Below are positions 1-9,673 of a stretch of DNA of 36,136 bases, in pieces (within the stretch, counting starts at the first letter, position 1; every line of letters starts with the position of its first letter). The stretch spans positions 1 through 36,136 of the forward strand of contig JAIQFR010000039.1 in assembly GCA_020073205.1 (NCBI GenBank). The letters run 5' to 3'. The stretch is from Terriglobia bacterium. Its GTDB lineage: Bacteria; Acidobacteriota; Polarisedimenticolia; Polarisedimenticolales; JAIQFR01. Under the pieces are notes generated by a model. It saw nothing but the letters and a program-made list of their open reading frames with translations, was not told the DNA's origin and searched no databases. The translations under genes and the position numbers were made by a program.

Positions 1-170
1 TGACAGGCGACTCAAGCGATTTCGCCGGATACACATCAGTCGATGCGGGCACGCTTGCGGTAAGCGGGGCGCTGGGCGGAACGCTCGATGTGCTGGGCGG
101 TGCTCGCCTGCAAAGCACTGGCGCGATTGGGACCACTACTATAGCCGGTACAATTGCGCCAGGAAATTCG
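1..170 (+). pseudogene. Fragment of an autotransporter passenger domain (contig-edge chimera)
   Basis: The plus frame whose codons begin at base 3 reads through GTLAVSGALGGTLDVLGG and then TIAGTIAPGNS. These are the hallmark phrases of autotransporter-associated beta-strand repeats in type V secreted proteins. The match stops at about base 170. From there the same frame becomes the antisense of the next gene and loses protein-like character. No start, signal peptide or beta-barrel is present, so this is only an internal slice. It is probably foreign DNA joined by misassembly or recombination, not a working gene. Confidence 0.6.
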
Positions 171-3100
171 AACTCCGGGGCGTCCGTGGTGACCCCGCTC
201 ACGACGAGGGTATCCGTGCCGTCGTTGCTCACCACGAGGTCCCGCGTTTGGCTCTGGCCCAGGTACAGGTCTCCGAATTCGATCCGGTCCGACGGGCGGG
301 GCAGGCTCAGGCGCACGGTGTGCCGGTTCGAGTCGCACCAGGCCCCGACGTACGAGGTGTTCTGCACGACGACGTGAACGACGCCGTCGGAGGCCAGCGC
401 GGCAAGATCCGCCGCGCTGACCTCGAAGGACCCCGTCGCCGCGCTGCAGTCGGTCCCCGTGGCGCCGACGCTCCCGAGCAGGATCCCCTCGGCGGTCGCC
501 GTGGCGGTCTCGCCGGAGTCGCCGTAGTCCCCCTCCGCGATGAGCGTGACCGTGCCGCCGACGCCGGGGTTCTCGGCGATCGGCAGGACGTGCGCCGTGG
601 CCGCCCCGTCGGTGGAGTACGCGACCGTGGACTCCACCGAGACCGGCGGCGCCGACACGGAGATGTCCGGCGCCCCTGTGACGTGCAGGTGCGAGGGGAT
701 CGGCACGTCGGACTCGTCCGGGTCGTTGCTCGATACGACGACGTCCGCGTCGTAGTCCCCGCCGTTCAGTCCCGTGGCGTCGAAGGTGAGCACGATTTCG
801 GCCGATCCTCCGGCCGGAACCACGCCCGAGACCGGATCCAGGGAGAGCCAGCGGGGCCCGAGCCCGTACGCGTACGGGATCATGTGGATCAGGATCTGTC
901 CCGGCGTGTACCCTTCCTCGTAACTGAATTCGAGGGTCTGGCAGCCCGCGATGACCCAACCCGCCCCATGCCGGTACTGGACCAGGTCGGGCCGGTGGAG
1001 GTCATCCGACGCGATGAGCGACGCGTCGCCCGGAAGGCCGGTGAGATAGGCGTGGCTCGCGGCGTACCCCGTGAACGGATTCGGCAACCCGGCCGCCAGG
1101 GGGTGGGTCGGATCCAGGACGTAGTTCGAGCCCGAGGTGTAGTGGACGATGTGCACCCCCTCGGGAAGCGTCACGAGGGACGCGTCGCCGCCGGACCAGC
1201 CCCACCCCGCGGCGTGGAACTCGAGCACGCCGCCCGAAGCGACGTAGGCGTCGACCTGATCCGCGTGCGCCGCCAGGGTCGAGTAGAAATTGGTCGGCTG
1301 GTCGCCGGCCACGATCACGAGCCGGTATCGCGCCAGGTTCGTCGAGGCGAGCGCCGCGGAGCCGACGACGTCGAAGGAGATGCCGTTGATCGACAGGATC
1401 TGCTCGTTGGATGCGGTGTCCCATGGCGCGACGTCCTGAACGAGCAGGACGTCGGCGCCGGCGATTCGGGAGCCGACGGCGGGCCGGACGAGGTGACCCG
1501 AAGGTGCCAGGTCCGATCGCGCGTCGGGAGCCGACGCCGCCGGGCCGCTCCGTGCCCCGGGAGGTGCCGTTCGCCGGTGCTCGACCGCAGGCGACGCTCC
1601 GGCGTGGGCGGCGATCGACAGGTCGTAGCGCAGATCGCTTCCACCCCGGTTCTCGATGAGCAGGGACCGGGTGGCCGTCTCGCCCGTGAACAAGCTCTCG
1701 GCGAGGGAGGTGGGGGTCACCGCGATGTCCGGTGGGATCAGCCCTTGTCCGGTCAGTCCGACCGTCACCTCCGGCTCGTCCGGATCGTCGCTCGCCACCG
1801 TGAGCGTCGCGTGAGCCTCGGCCGCCGTGGTGGGCGTGTACGTGACGGTCACGATCCGGCGCTCCCCGACCGCCAGGGACAAGGTCGACGCGTCCGCCCT
1901 GAACTCCGGGTCGTCCGATGCGATCCCCGCGATCGTCAGAACGTCCGTCCCGACGTTGGCGACCGTCAGCGCGAGGCTCCGGGACGCTCCGATGAAGAGC
2001 GGGCCGTAGTCGAGCGCGGTCGGCGACACGTCGATGTCCGGGGCCCCCGTCACGTGGAGGTGCGCCGCGAGCGACATTTGGGGCTGGTCCGGGTCGTTGC
2101 TCGACACCACGAGCTTCGCGTCGTACTCCCCGCCGTAAAGCCTCGCCGCGTCGAACGTCACCGCGAGGTCCAGGCTCCCGCCCGCGGGCACCGTTCCCGA
2201 CCGGGGCTCGACCTCGAGCCAGGCGGGTCCGAAGTCCAGCGCGTTCTTGAGGACCTGTTTCAGGAGCGCGAAGTCCGCGGGGGACCACCAGAAGTCTTCA
2301 GCGGGATCGTCGACGAAGTAGACCAGGGTTCCGAGCCCGATCTGCTTGTGGACCAGGGCGGGTTGGCCGTCCCCGTTCACCACCGCGACGGTCGCCGCCG
2401 GATCGTCGATCCGGAGCATGTAGTAGGACGCGTCGTAATCCTGGAAGGTGGCCGTGGCGGGCAGGGCCGAGGCGAGCGGGTCGGAGGCCGCCACCACGCG
2501 CAGGTGAGGGGTGGAGGAGGTCTGCCAGCCGGCCTGGCCGGTGTGCGCGAGCAGGTAGGTCGCGACCCCGCTGTAGTAAGGGGCGTAATTCGAGCCCCCG
2601 AGGATCAAGAGCTTCTTGCCGACCGCCGCGGCGCTGGCGAGGGCCAGAACGTCGGCCTGATCCACGTACCCGCCGTCCAGCGCGGCGACGACGGTCTTGT
2701 ACGGCGTGAAGTCCACCGAGGTGAAGTCGTCGGTGTACAGGACGTCGTGGGGCTTGCCGAGCTCATCGAGGGCTCGCAGCACCGACTGGTCCACGTAGTA
2801 CGTCGCGAGGACGAGGATGTCGTTCCCGTTGAGCACGGCCTGGCCCGCCGGAGAGGACGCGGAGCCCGCGGCGGCCCTGGGGGCGGCGGCCGTCGGGTCG
2901 TAGGTCAGCGGGATCGGCCCGTCGGCGGGCCACACGACCCGTTGGGGGATCGGCGCCGCGAAGCCCGCGGCCGGTATCAAGGTCGTCGCGAAGACGAGGT
3001 CGCTCCCGCCCGAGTTCTCGATCGTCAGGGTCCGCGTGATCCTCTCGCCCGAGAGCAGGCTCTCGTCGAAGGAGGAGGGCGTCGCCGAGATGTCCGGCGG

Positions 3101-5857
3101 CTCCGACCCGCGCCCGCTCAGCCCGACCGTGACCGCCGGCTCATCGGGATCATCGCTCGCGACCGTCAGCGTCGCGTGCGCCTCGAAGGCCGCGCTGGGC
3201 GCGAACGTGACGGTCACGCTTCGGCTCTCGCCCGCGGCCAGCGTGAAGCTCGACGCGTCGGCCGAGAACTCCGGGCCGTCGGACGCGACGCTCGTCACCG
3301 TGAGGATGTCCGTTCCCTTGTTGGAGACCGAAAGCGCAAGGCCGCGCGAGGACCCGAGGTAGACCGATCCGTAGTCGAGGGTGGTCGGTTTCACCTCGAC
3401 ATCCGGGGACCCGGTCACGTGCAGGTGCGCCGGAATCGACAGCTCGGGCTCGTCGGGGTCGTCGCTCGTCACCACGATCCTCGCGTCGTAGTCCCCCCCA
3501 TTCCGTCCCGTCGCGTCGAACGTCACCGCCACCTGGGCCTCGCCGCCGGCGGGGACGACCCCGCCGCTCGGGGAGACGGACAGCCAGGGCGCCATGGCGG
3601 CCCAGAAGGCGGCGTTGTGAAGGATCAGCGGGACGTCGCCCCCCCAGTAGCCCCACTCCGACACGAACGCGTTGACCGCGACCACGCCGCGCCCTTTCGT
3701 GGCCACGAACGGCAGACCGTCGTCCCAGGACGCCAGAAGCTCGGCGCCGCTCGCCAGCGACACGTCCGCGATCGCATCCCCCCAGGCCGACGTCACCCCC
3801 TTCATGATCGGATGCTGGGCGTCGAAGGGCCCCAGGCTCGCGTATCCCACCGGGCCGGTCCCGCCGCCGAGCGGGAAGTAGCCGTCGCTCTCGAGCCTTC
3901 CGTGCACGCTCCACGACCCGACGTAGGACGCGAGCGTCAGGACGACGCCGCCCCCGGAGTCCACGTAGTCCGCCAGCACATTCCCCACCGCGGCGGGGCT
4001 GCCGAACGGCACCTCGTTGACGACGATCACCGACCGATAGGGCACGAGGTCCGCCAGGGTCGGCACCCCGAGCCCGCCGTCGAACACGTCGACCGCGGCG
4101 AGATCCGGGAAGCTTCGGAGATACGACTGGATCTCCGAGACGTCGCTCGCGCTCGCGAGGATCAGGATCCTGAAGTCGCCCAGGGGGGCGCCGGTCGGGG
4201 CTCCCGGCGAGGACGCGGCGCGCGCCCTTCGCGGCGCCGTGTCCTGGGCGTAGCTCCGAGAGAGCATGGCGGGCGGCTCGGGGAGGGCCGCTCCCGGCCC
4301 GGCGGCGCGCGCCGGTGCGGACACGGATACGCGCCGGGTCACGGCGAGGCCGTTCCCGGAATCGATCGAGATCCGGAACGTCAGGTCGCTCCCACCGGTA
4401 TTCCGGACGGCGAGCGCACGGGTGACCGTCCCGCCGGTGAACAGCGACTCCGCGAACGAGGACGGCGCGACCGAGATATCCGGCGGCATCCACCCCTGCC
4501 CGCTCAACGCCACGGTGACCTCCGGCTCGTCCGGGTCGTCGCTCACGATCGTGAGCGTCGCGTCCTTCTCGCCCGCGGAGGTGGGCGCGAACGTGACGGT
4601 CACGTTCCGCCGCTCTCCGACCGCCAGCGTGAAACTCGACGCGTCCGCCGAGAAGTTCGGGCCGTCCGACGCGATCCCGGTCACCGCAAGCACGTCCGTC
4701 CCGACGTTGGCGACCGTCAAGGTCAGGCTTCGCGACGAGCCGGCGGGGACCGGCCCGTACGCGAGGACGGTGGGCGTGACCTCGACGTCCGGCGCTCCCG
4801 TCACGTGCAGGTGCGCCGGCACGGTCACGGTGGGCTCGTCCGGGTCGTCGCTCGACACGAGGACGCTGGCGTCGTAATCACCGCCGATCAGCCCCGTGGC
4901 GTTGAAGGTGACCAGGATCTCCGCGGAGTCTCCTGCCGGAACCACTCCCGTGACCGGTTGGACGGCCAGCCAGATGTGCTGCAGACCATAGGCGTACGGG
5001 ATCATGTCGGAGAGGATCACCCCGGCGTCCCAGCCGTTCTCGCGGCCGATCTCCAACGCCTGGCCGCTCGCCACGACGGTCCCCGTCCCGAACCGGTAGA
5101 CCAGCAGGTCCGGCTGGTCCAGGTCGTCCGTCGCGACGAGCGAGGCGCCCTCCGGAATCCCCGTGAAGTACGCGTGGCTCGCGTGCGAGCCGTGGAACGG
5201 GTTCGGAACTCCCGCGACGAGGGGATGGCCCGCGTCCAGCACGTAGTTCACGTTGGCGAAGCGGGGATTGATGCGCAGCCCCGCTGGAAGCGTCACGACG
5301 GAGGCGTCGCCGCCATTCCTGCCCCAGCCGGCCGCGTGGAACTCGAGCACGCCTCCGTTGACGACGTAGGCCTCGATCCGGGTCGCCTGCGCGGACAGGG
5401 CCGCGTAGAAGCTCGTCGGCTGGTCGCCGGCCACGATCACGAGCCGGTAGGTCGACAGGTCGGTCGCGGCGAACGCCGCGGAGCCCACCACGGTGAAGGG
5501 AATGCCGTTGGCCGAGAGGATCTGCTCGTTGGCGGTGGTCCCCCAGGGCGCCGCGTCCTGGACGAGCAGGACGCCGGAGGCCTCGGTTCGCTGCTGAGCC
5601 GAGGGACTCGGGACTCCACCGGCCTCGATCCGCAGCTGGAAGTGCAGGTCCTCGCCCCCGCGGTTCTCGAAGGTCAGGGTCCTTACGAGCGTCTCACCCG
5701 TGGGAAGGCTCTCGCTGAACGAGCCGGGGGAGACGACGAGATCGGGAGGCGTCGCGCCGACGGTCCCGCCAGTGAGAAGACCCAGGAGGATCAGGAGCGG
5801 GAGCGCGAGGGGGAAGGCGAGACGACGGGGAGCCGTGCGCGAGCCTGAGGAGGTCAT
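171..5857 (-). CDS. Giant secreted protein with four GATase-like modules and Ig-like (choice-of-anchor D) repeats, 3' truncated
   Basis: The minus frame from the ATG at 5857 is open to the window edge. Recognisable protein runs about 1,896 residues, to roughly base 171, so the C-terminus is missing. Residues 1-34 form a signal peptide (arginines, then a long leucine-rich core, probable cleavage after VGA). Four domains resemble the class I glutamine amidotransferase/ThuA-like fold, near residues 93-292, 561-757, 1013-1195 and 1467-1665. The first and fourth are close copies. Between them lie immunoglobulin-like segments with the repeated phrases SSDDPDEP, HLHVTGAPD and VANVGTDVL, typical of choice-of-anchor D/ASPM-SPD-2-Hydin domains. 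No catalytic Cys-His-Glu triad is evident, so the modules may bind rather than cleave. A surface or exported adhesion or carbohydrate-related role is inference. The long plus-strand frame over the same DNA is arginine-rich and is a shadow. Confidence 0.85.
865..1460 (-). repeat. Duplicated GATase-like module, copy 2
   Basis: This roughly 600-base stretch encodes a module nearly identical in order and wording to the one at 4981-5580. Shared phrases include LLVQD.APW, LVIVAGDQPT and VLEFHAAGWG. It is an intragenic duplication within the giant secreted protein. Confidence 0.75.
4981..5580 (-). repeat. Duplicated GATase-like module, copy 1
   Basis: This is the N-terminal copy of the amidotransferase-like module, paired with 865-1460. 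Modules two and three of the same protein are more diverged, so copies 1 and 4 look like the most recent duplication. Confidence 0.75.
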
Positions 5858-6193
5858 GTTGGTCCTTGATCCTGGGAACGCGGAGAGCGCTCCGAGAGCG
5901 AAGAATGGCCGGATGAGGCGAGCGGGAGCCGGGATGGCCGACCGACGGCGGGATCCCCGCCGCCGACCCTGCCGCGTCCCCGAGCGGACGTCGACGCGGT
6001 GACTGCACGGAATCCGCACGATGCCCCTGCCCCCAATCGACGGAGCTTCGCGAATCCTGATGTCGTCGTTCCGCTCAGGACGTGACTTCTAGTAATGAAG
6101 AAATACGGTCACGCGGGCCCGTGTCAAGTACTAAGATGTGCGCCACCCACATGGGCAGGTCCGTGGGAATCGAAGCCTGTCCGGAGCCGCGAC
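5858..6193. other. Divergent intergenic region between the secreted-protein gene and mobA-like gene
   Basis: No convincing gene is seen. The only AT-rich patch lies near 6085-6107, between the inverted hexamers CGTGAC (6081-6086) and GTCACG (6108-6113), and could hold an operator or promoter. The mobA frame stays open upstream to an ATG at 6095, but that extension is not conserved-looking. Confidence 0.4.
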
Positions 6194-6778
6194 GTGGGCC
6201 AGATCATAGGGGTCGTTCTCGCGGGGGGACGCGGGACACTGATGGGCCGTCCGAGGGGGAGCTTTGTGCTCGACGGCCTGTCCCTCGCCGAGCGAGCCGC
6301 GAGGACGCTCCGGCCGATCACCGGGACCGTGGTGGTGAGCATTTCCCCCGGCATGGCGAACCCCGCGCCCAAGTACGCGGCGGTGGAGGACGCGGCCCCC
6401 GCGTTCCGCGGCCCGCTGGCGGGGATCGACGCGGCCATGTCGGTGACCGGCGATTCCGACCTGCTCGTGCTCTCGTGCGGCTACCCCGGCGTGGACACGG
6501 CGCTCCTCCGCACGCTCCTCTCCGAGGCCCGGCCGGAGGATGAGCTGGTGTTCCTCGTGGACCCGAACGGGCGCGACCATCCGCTGGCGGGGCTCTGGAG
6601 GCGCGTCACGCGGGACCGGGTCCGGGAGGCGGTCGAGTACCGGATGCACAAGGTGAGCAGCCTGCTTCCGGACCTCGTCACGCGCCGGCTGGGCCCGCGG
6701 GAGATGCCCGACCAGGACCTCGGCACGGCCCTGGCGATCGTCGCCTTTCCCGAAGACGGAGTGGGGTGGTTCGGGTAG
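6194..6778 (+). CDS. mobA: MobA-like molybdenum cofactor guanylyltransferase (divergent, key residues missing)
   Basis: MobA attaches GMP to molybdopterin to make the guanine-dinucleotide cofactor in the cytoplasm. The protein starts IIGVVLAGGRG, the nucleotide-binding loop of the family, and keeps FRGPLAGIDAAM and NGRDHPLAGLWRR. The usual RMGxDK run is LMGRPRG here, so the conserved Asp-Lys pair is gone. The usual CDMP/CDTP metal-binding segment is CGYP, so its Asp is gone too. I chose the GTG at 6194 because a CGGAG lies 8 bases upstream and the domain begins at once; an in-frame ATG at 6095 would add 33 residues with no family features. Length is about 194 residues, normal for MobA. moaC lies nearby beyond pepD. 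It may be a diverged or inactive homologue; the family is fairly sure, the activity is not. Confidence 0.7.
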   Translation: MGQIIGVVLAGGRGTLMGRPRGSFVLDGLSLAERAARTLRPITGTVVVSISPGMANPAPKYAAVEDAAPAFRGPLAGIDAAMSVTGDSDLLVLSCGYPGVDTALLRTLLSEARPEDELVFLVDPNGRDHPLAGLWRRVTRDRVREAVEYRMHKVSSLLPDLVTRRLGPREMPDQDLGTALAIVAFPEDGVGWFG

Positions 6779-6794
6779 TCGACAGGTGCGGCGC

Positions 6795-6824
6795 GGGCGC
6801 CGGGACCCGTCGGCCCCGGCGCCC
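6795..6824. terminator. Hairpin between convergent mobA-like gene and pepD
   Basis: Ten-base perfect GC stem: 6795-6804 pairs with 6815-6824, with a 10-base loop. It sits in the 54 bases between two convergent stop codons, so it can act on both transcripts. There is no clear U tract. Confidence 0.5.
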
Positions 6825-6832
6825 GGCCCGCA

Positions 6833-8293
6833 TTACCTCGAAAGTCGGTCGAGGATCTCCGCCAGCGCGTTGAAGAACCGGCCCACGGACGGGATGTTCA
6901 GCCGCTCGTCGGGGGAGTGCACCCCTTCCATGTGCGGCCCGAAGGAGATCATGTCCATACCGGGCACCTTGTCGCCGAGGAGCCCGCACTCGAGCCCGGC
7001 GTGGATCGCCGTGACGCTCGGCTCCTTTCCCCACAGCTTCCCGAAGACGTCGCGCACGACCGCCAGCACCGGCGAGGCCATGTTCGGCTTCCATCCGGGG
7101 TAGCCGTCGCGGCTCACCACCTCGACGTCCGCCAGGGCGCCGATCGCCCGGATCGAAAGGAGCACCGCGTCCAGCGCCGGCGCGACGCTGCTCCGGCTGC
7201 TGCAGACGACCTTGAGCCGATCCCCTTCGGCCGAGACCACCGCGAGGTTGCTCGAGGTCTCGACGAGGCCGGGGATCGCCTGGCTCATGCCGAGGTTCCC
7301 GTGCGGGAGGCCGAGGAGGAGGTGCAGGAGCCGGTGGCTGTCGTCCGCGGACATCGCCCGGGCCGAGGGAGCGCCGGGACGGACCGAGATCGCGAGCCCG
7401 TCGTCGATCCCCTGGAACTCGACCTTGAGGTCGGCGGCCAGCCGGTCCACCACCTTGCGGAGCCGCGGCTCGTCGGCGGGGGCGAGGAAGACCGTCGCCT
7501 CGGCCTCGCGCGGGATCGCGTTGTGCTTCGAGCCCCCCTCGAGGGAGGCGATTCCGATCCCGATGCCGTCGATCACCGCGCCGGCCAGCGCCCGCGAGAG
7601 GATCTTGAGCGCGTTGCCGCGGTTCTCGATGATGTTCAGGCCCGAGTGCCCGCCTCGAAGCCCCTTGACCTCGACGACGAATGGCGAGGCGCCGCGGGCG
7701 GGGGAGGTCCAGGCCGGGGTGAAGTAGAGGTGCGTGTCGGCGCCTCCAGCGCAGCCGACGAACAGCACCCCGTCCTCCTCGGAATCGAGGTTCAGCAGGG
7801 TTTTGCCCCGCAACATCGAGCCGTCGAGCTTCATCGCCCCCGTGAGCCCGGTCTCCTCGTCCACCGTGAACAGGAGCTGGAGCGGGCCGTGCATTACCTT
7901 CGGGTCCACCGCCGCGGCCACCGCCGACGCGACCCCGATCCCGTTGTCCGCCCCCAGCGTGGTGCCCGTGGCGTGCACCCATTCGCCCACGATCCTCGGG
8001 CGGATCGGGTCCTTCATGAAGTCGTGGGTCACGTCCTTGTTCTTCTCCGCGACCATGTCGAGGTGCCCCTGGAGGACGATCACCGGCGCCTTCTCCCGGC
8101 CGGGGCTCGCGGGAACGTCGATCACCAGGTTGCCGACGCCGTCGCTCGAGGTCTTGAAGCCGTGGCGCGCGGCCACCGCGGTCAGGTGCCCGGCCACCGC
8201 AGCCTCGTGCCCCGACGGGCGCGGGATGCGGAGGATCTCGGAGAATTGCTCCCACACGGAGCGGGGCTCGAGGTGTGCCAGGGGGTCGCTCAT
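6833..8293 (-). CDS. pepD: Aminoacyl-histidine dipeptidase (M20 family, PepD)
   Basis: Cytoplasmic metallopeptidase that hydrolyses dipeptides such as Xaa-His; two zinc ions are expected. The 486 residues match the family's usual length. Motifs in order: QGHLDMV (metal His and Asp), GADNGIG (bridging Asp), DEETGLTGA (catalytic Glu and metal Glu), NLDSEE, GGHSG in the lid/dimerisation domain, AIHAGLECG, and GPHMEGVHSPDERL carrying the last metal His. All expected ligands appear present. The ATG at 8293 is preceded by GGAGG 8 bases upstream. The gene is transcribed divergently from moaC and converges on the mobA-like gene, so it is probably a single-gene unit. Confidence 0.92.
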   Translation of the reverse strand: MSDPLAHLEPRSVWEQFSEILRIPRPSGHEAAVAGHLTAVAARHGFKTSSDGVGNLVIDVPASPGREKAPVIVLQGHLDMVAEKNKDVTHDFMKDPIRPRIVGEWVHATGTTLGADNGIGVASAVAAAVDPKVMHGPLQLLFTVDEETGLTGAMKLDGSMLRGKTLLNLDSEEDGVLFVGCAGGADTHLYFTPAWTSPARGASPFVVEVKGLRGGHSGLNIIENRGNALKILSRALAGAVIDGIGIGIASLEGGSKHNAIPREAEATVFLAPADEPRLRKVVDRLAADLKVEFQGIDDGLAISVRPGAPSARAMSADDSHRLLHLLLGLPHGNLGMSQAIPGLVETSSNLAVVSAEGDRLKVVCSSRSSVAPALDAVLLSIRAIGALADVEVVSRDGYPGWKPNMASPVLAVVRDVFGKLWGKEPSVTAIHAGLECGLLGDKVPGMDMISFGPHMEGVHSPDERLNIPSVGRFFNALAEILDRLSR

Positions 8294-8451
8294 TCGGGTA
8301 TCCTCCGCGTGCTGTCCGCCGGACGCGGGATTCGCGGCCGGAGGTAGGGTTGCGTTTCGACGAACCCTTACGGTACCGCAGCCTGCCCCGGGGGAGCAAC
8401 CGCCCGCGGTCCCGCGGCGCCGGCGGGATGGGAGCGAGGAAGGAGGTCCGC

Positions 8452-8949
8452 ATGGCGAGGCTCACGCACGTCGACGCCAGGGGAGAGGCGAGGATGGTCG
8501 ACGTGGGCGGAAAACGGGTGACGCGCCGCCGGGCGGTGGCGCGGGGGAGGCTCGCGCTGGGCGCGAAGGCCTTCAGGCTCCTGGCCGGGAACCGGCTCGC
8601 GAAGGGGGACGCGCTGGCGGTGGCGCGGATCGCGGGGATCGCGGCCGGCAAGCGCGCGAGCGAGTGGATTCCCCTCTGCCACACGGTGCCGCTCGACCAT
8701 CTCGACGTCGCGATCGACCTCGACGCCGGGAACCGGGAGGCGGTGGTCACCGCGACGGTCGAGGCGCGGTGGGTGACCGGCGTCGAGATGGAGGCGCTGG
8801 TCGCGGTCTCGGGGGCCTGTCTCGTCCTCTACGACATGACCAAGGGGGTGGATCGCGCGTCCGCCATCCGGGAAATCGTACTCCTCGAGAAGAGCGGGGG
8901 GCGCTCCGGGCGCTTCAAGCGCGGCGCGACCCGCGGTAGCCTGACATAA
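8452..8949 (+). CDS. moaC: Cyclic pyranopterin monophosphate synthase (MoaC)
   Basis: MoaC makes cyclic pyranopterin monophosphate from the 3',8-cyclo-GTP produced by MoaA, in the first stage of molybdenum cofactor synthesis. The 165-residue protein has MVDVGGKRVTRR at the N-terminus, IAGIAAGKRASEW with the active-site Lys, IPLCHTVPLDHL with the active-site His, and GVEMEALVAV followed by YDMTKGVDR with the Glu, Asp and Lys of the active site. I chose the ATG at 8452 because a perfect AGGAGGT lies at 8441-8447; the frame is open further upstream without family features. It is divergent from pepD. No moaA is in the window. Confidence 0.92.
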   Translation: MARLTHVDARGEARMVDVGGKRVTRRRAVARGRLALGAKAFRLLAGNRLAKGDALAVARIAGIAAGKRASEWIPLCHTVPLDHLDVAIDLDAGNREAVVTATVEARWVTGVEMEALVAVSGACLVLYDMTKGVDRASAIREIVLLEKSGGRSGRFKRGATRGSLT

Positions 8950-9007
8950 TGGGCGGTCGGGACCGGCGGCCCCCGATCGCCGCGCCGCCCGTAGCACGGA
9001 GGTGGGA

Positions 9008-9454
9008 ATGAGACGACGCATCGCGATGGCTGTCGTGGCGGCCGCGCTCCTTACGGCCTCGAGCGCCTCGGCCCGAGCGGCGCTCCTGACGAAGACCTAC
9101 CAGTTCAAGCCGGACATCGTGCTCCAGGTCGGGGAGAGCGTGGAGGGGGGGCTCCGCCTCGATTCCATCCAGATCTTTCTCCCCTCCAGCACCGGCGTGC
9201 CCGGCCTGAGGACCGGCGGCGTTCCCCGCGCCGAGATCTCCATCTCGAACCTCGGCTCCTCCCGTCAGATGTTCGGCCTCGCGATCGTCCTGCTCGACGA
9301 CGAGGGCCGTCTCCTCGGCGCCGCGAACGGAGGTCCCCGTGTGTTCCCCCTGCGGCCGAACCGGCAGGGGACGTTCCGGCTGGTCCTGGACGGGGTGAAC
9401 GGCGAGGCGTACAAGGCGACGCAGTTCAAGATCGCGCTCGAGACGAAGCCCTGA
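9008..9454 (+). CDS. Small secreted protein of unknown function
   Basis: The protein is 148 residues. The N-terminus is a clear signal peptide (MRRRIAMAVV, a hydrophobic core, and cleavage around SARA-ALL). The mature part is about 120 residues, predicted beta-rich, with EISISNLGSSRQMFGLAIVLLDD and a C-terminal AYKATQFKIALETKP. This pattern suggests a small periplasmic beta-sandwich. There are no cysteines and no catalytic motif that I recognise. The ATG at 9008 has GGAGG at 8998-9002; a GTG two codons earlier is less likely. It lies 58 bases after moaC on the same strand, so read-through is possible, but nothing ties it to cofactor synthesis. Confidence 0.75.
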   Translation: MRRRIAMAVVAAALLTASSASARAALLTKTYQFKPDIVLQVGESVEGGLRLDSIQIFLPSSTGVPGLRTGGVPRAEISISNLGSSRQMFGLAIVLLDDEGRLLGAANGGPRVFPLRPNRQGTFRLVLDGVNGEAYKATQFKIALETKP

Positions 9455-9673
9455 CCTCCTCGGAGGACGCCGGTCAGTCCGTCCAGGGACGGATCACGAT
9501 CCCGTAATTGCAAGGGGCGGCCGGACCGGCAGCAGAACAAAGAAGATGTCTTCCGGCCGCGCGTGGCACGTGGCGTGCTCTCCGATCCTCTCCTTGCCCG
9601 CGGAGCCGGCGGAACTAAGATTGAGTCGCGTCAGGGCAAGATCCTCGCGAGGCGAGGGTTGGAGGCTGAGACC

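Noticed and set aside
248-5848. Plus-strand open frame of 1,866 codons
   Set aside because: The product is extremely Arg/Gly/Val-rich with no domains. The opposite strand encodes a protein with a signal peptide and clear repeats; the long plus frame is a shadow of high-GC coding DNA.
6917-8347. Plus-strand frame of 476 codons over pepD
   Set aside because: It is antisense to an intact M20 dipeptidase with all motifs; the product is Arg/His-rich without family features.
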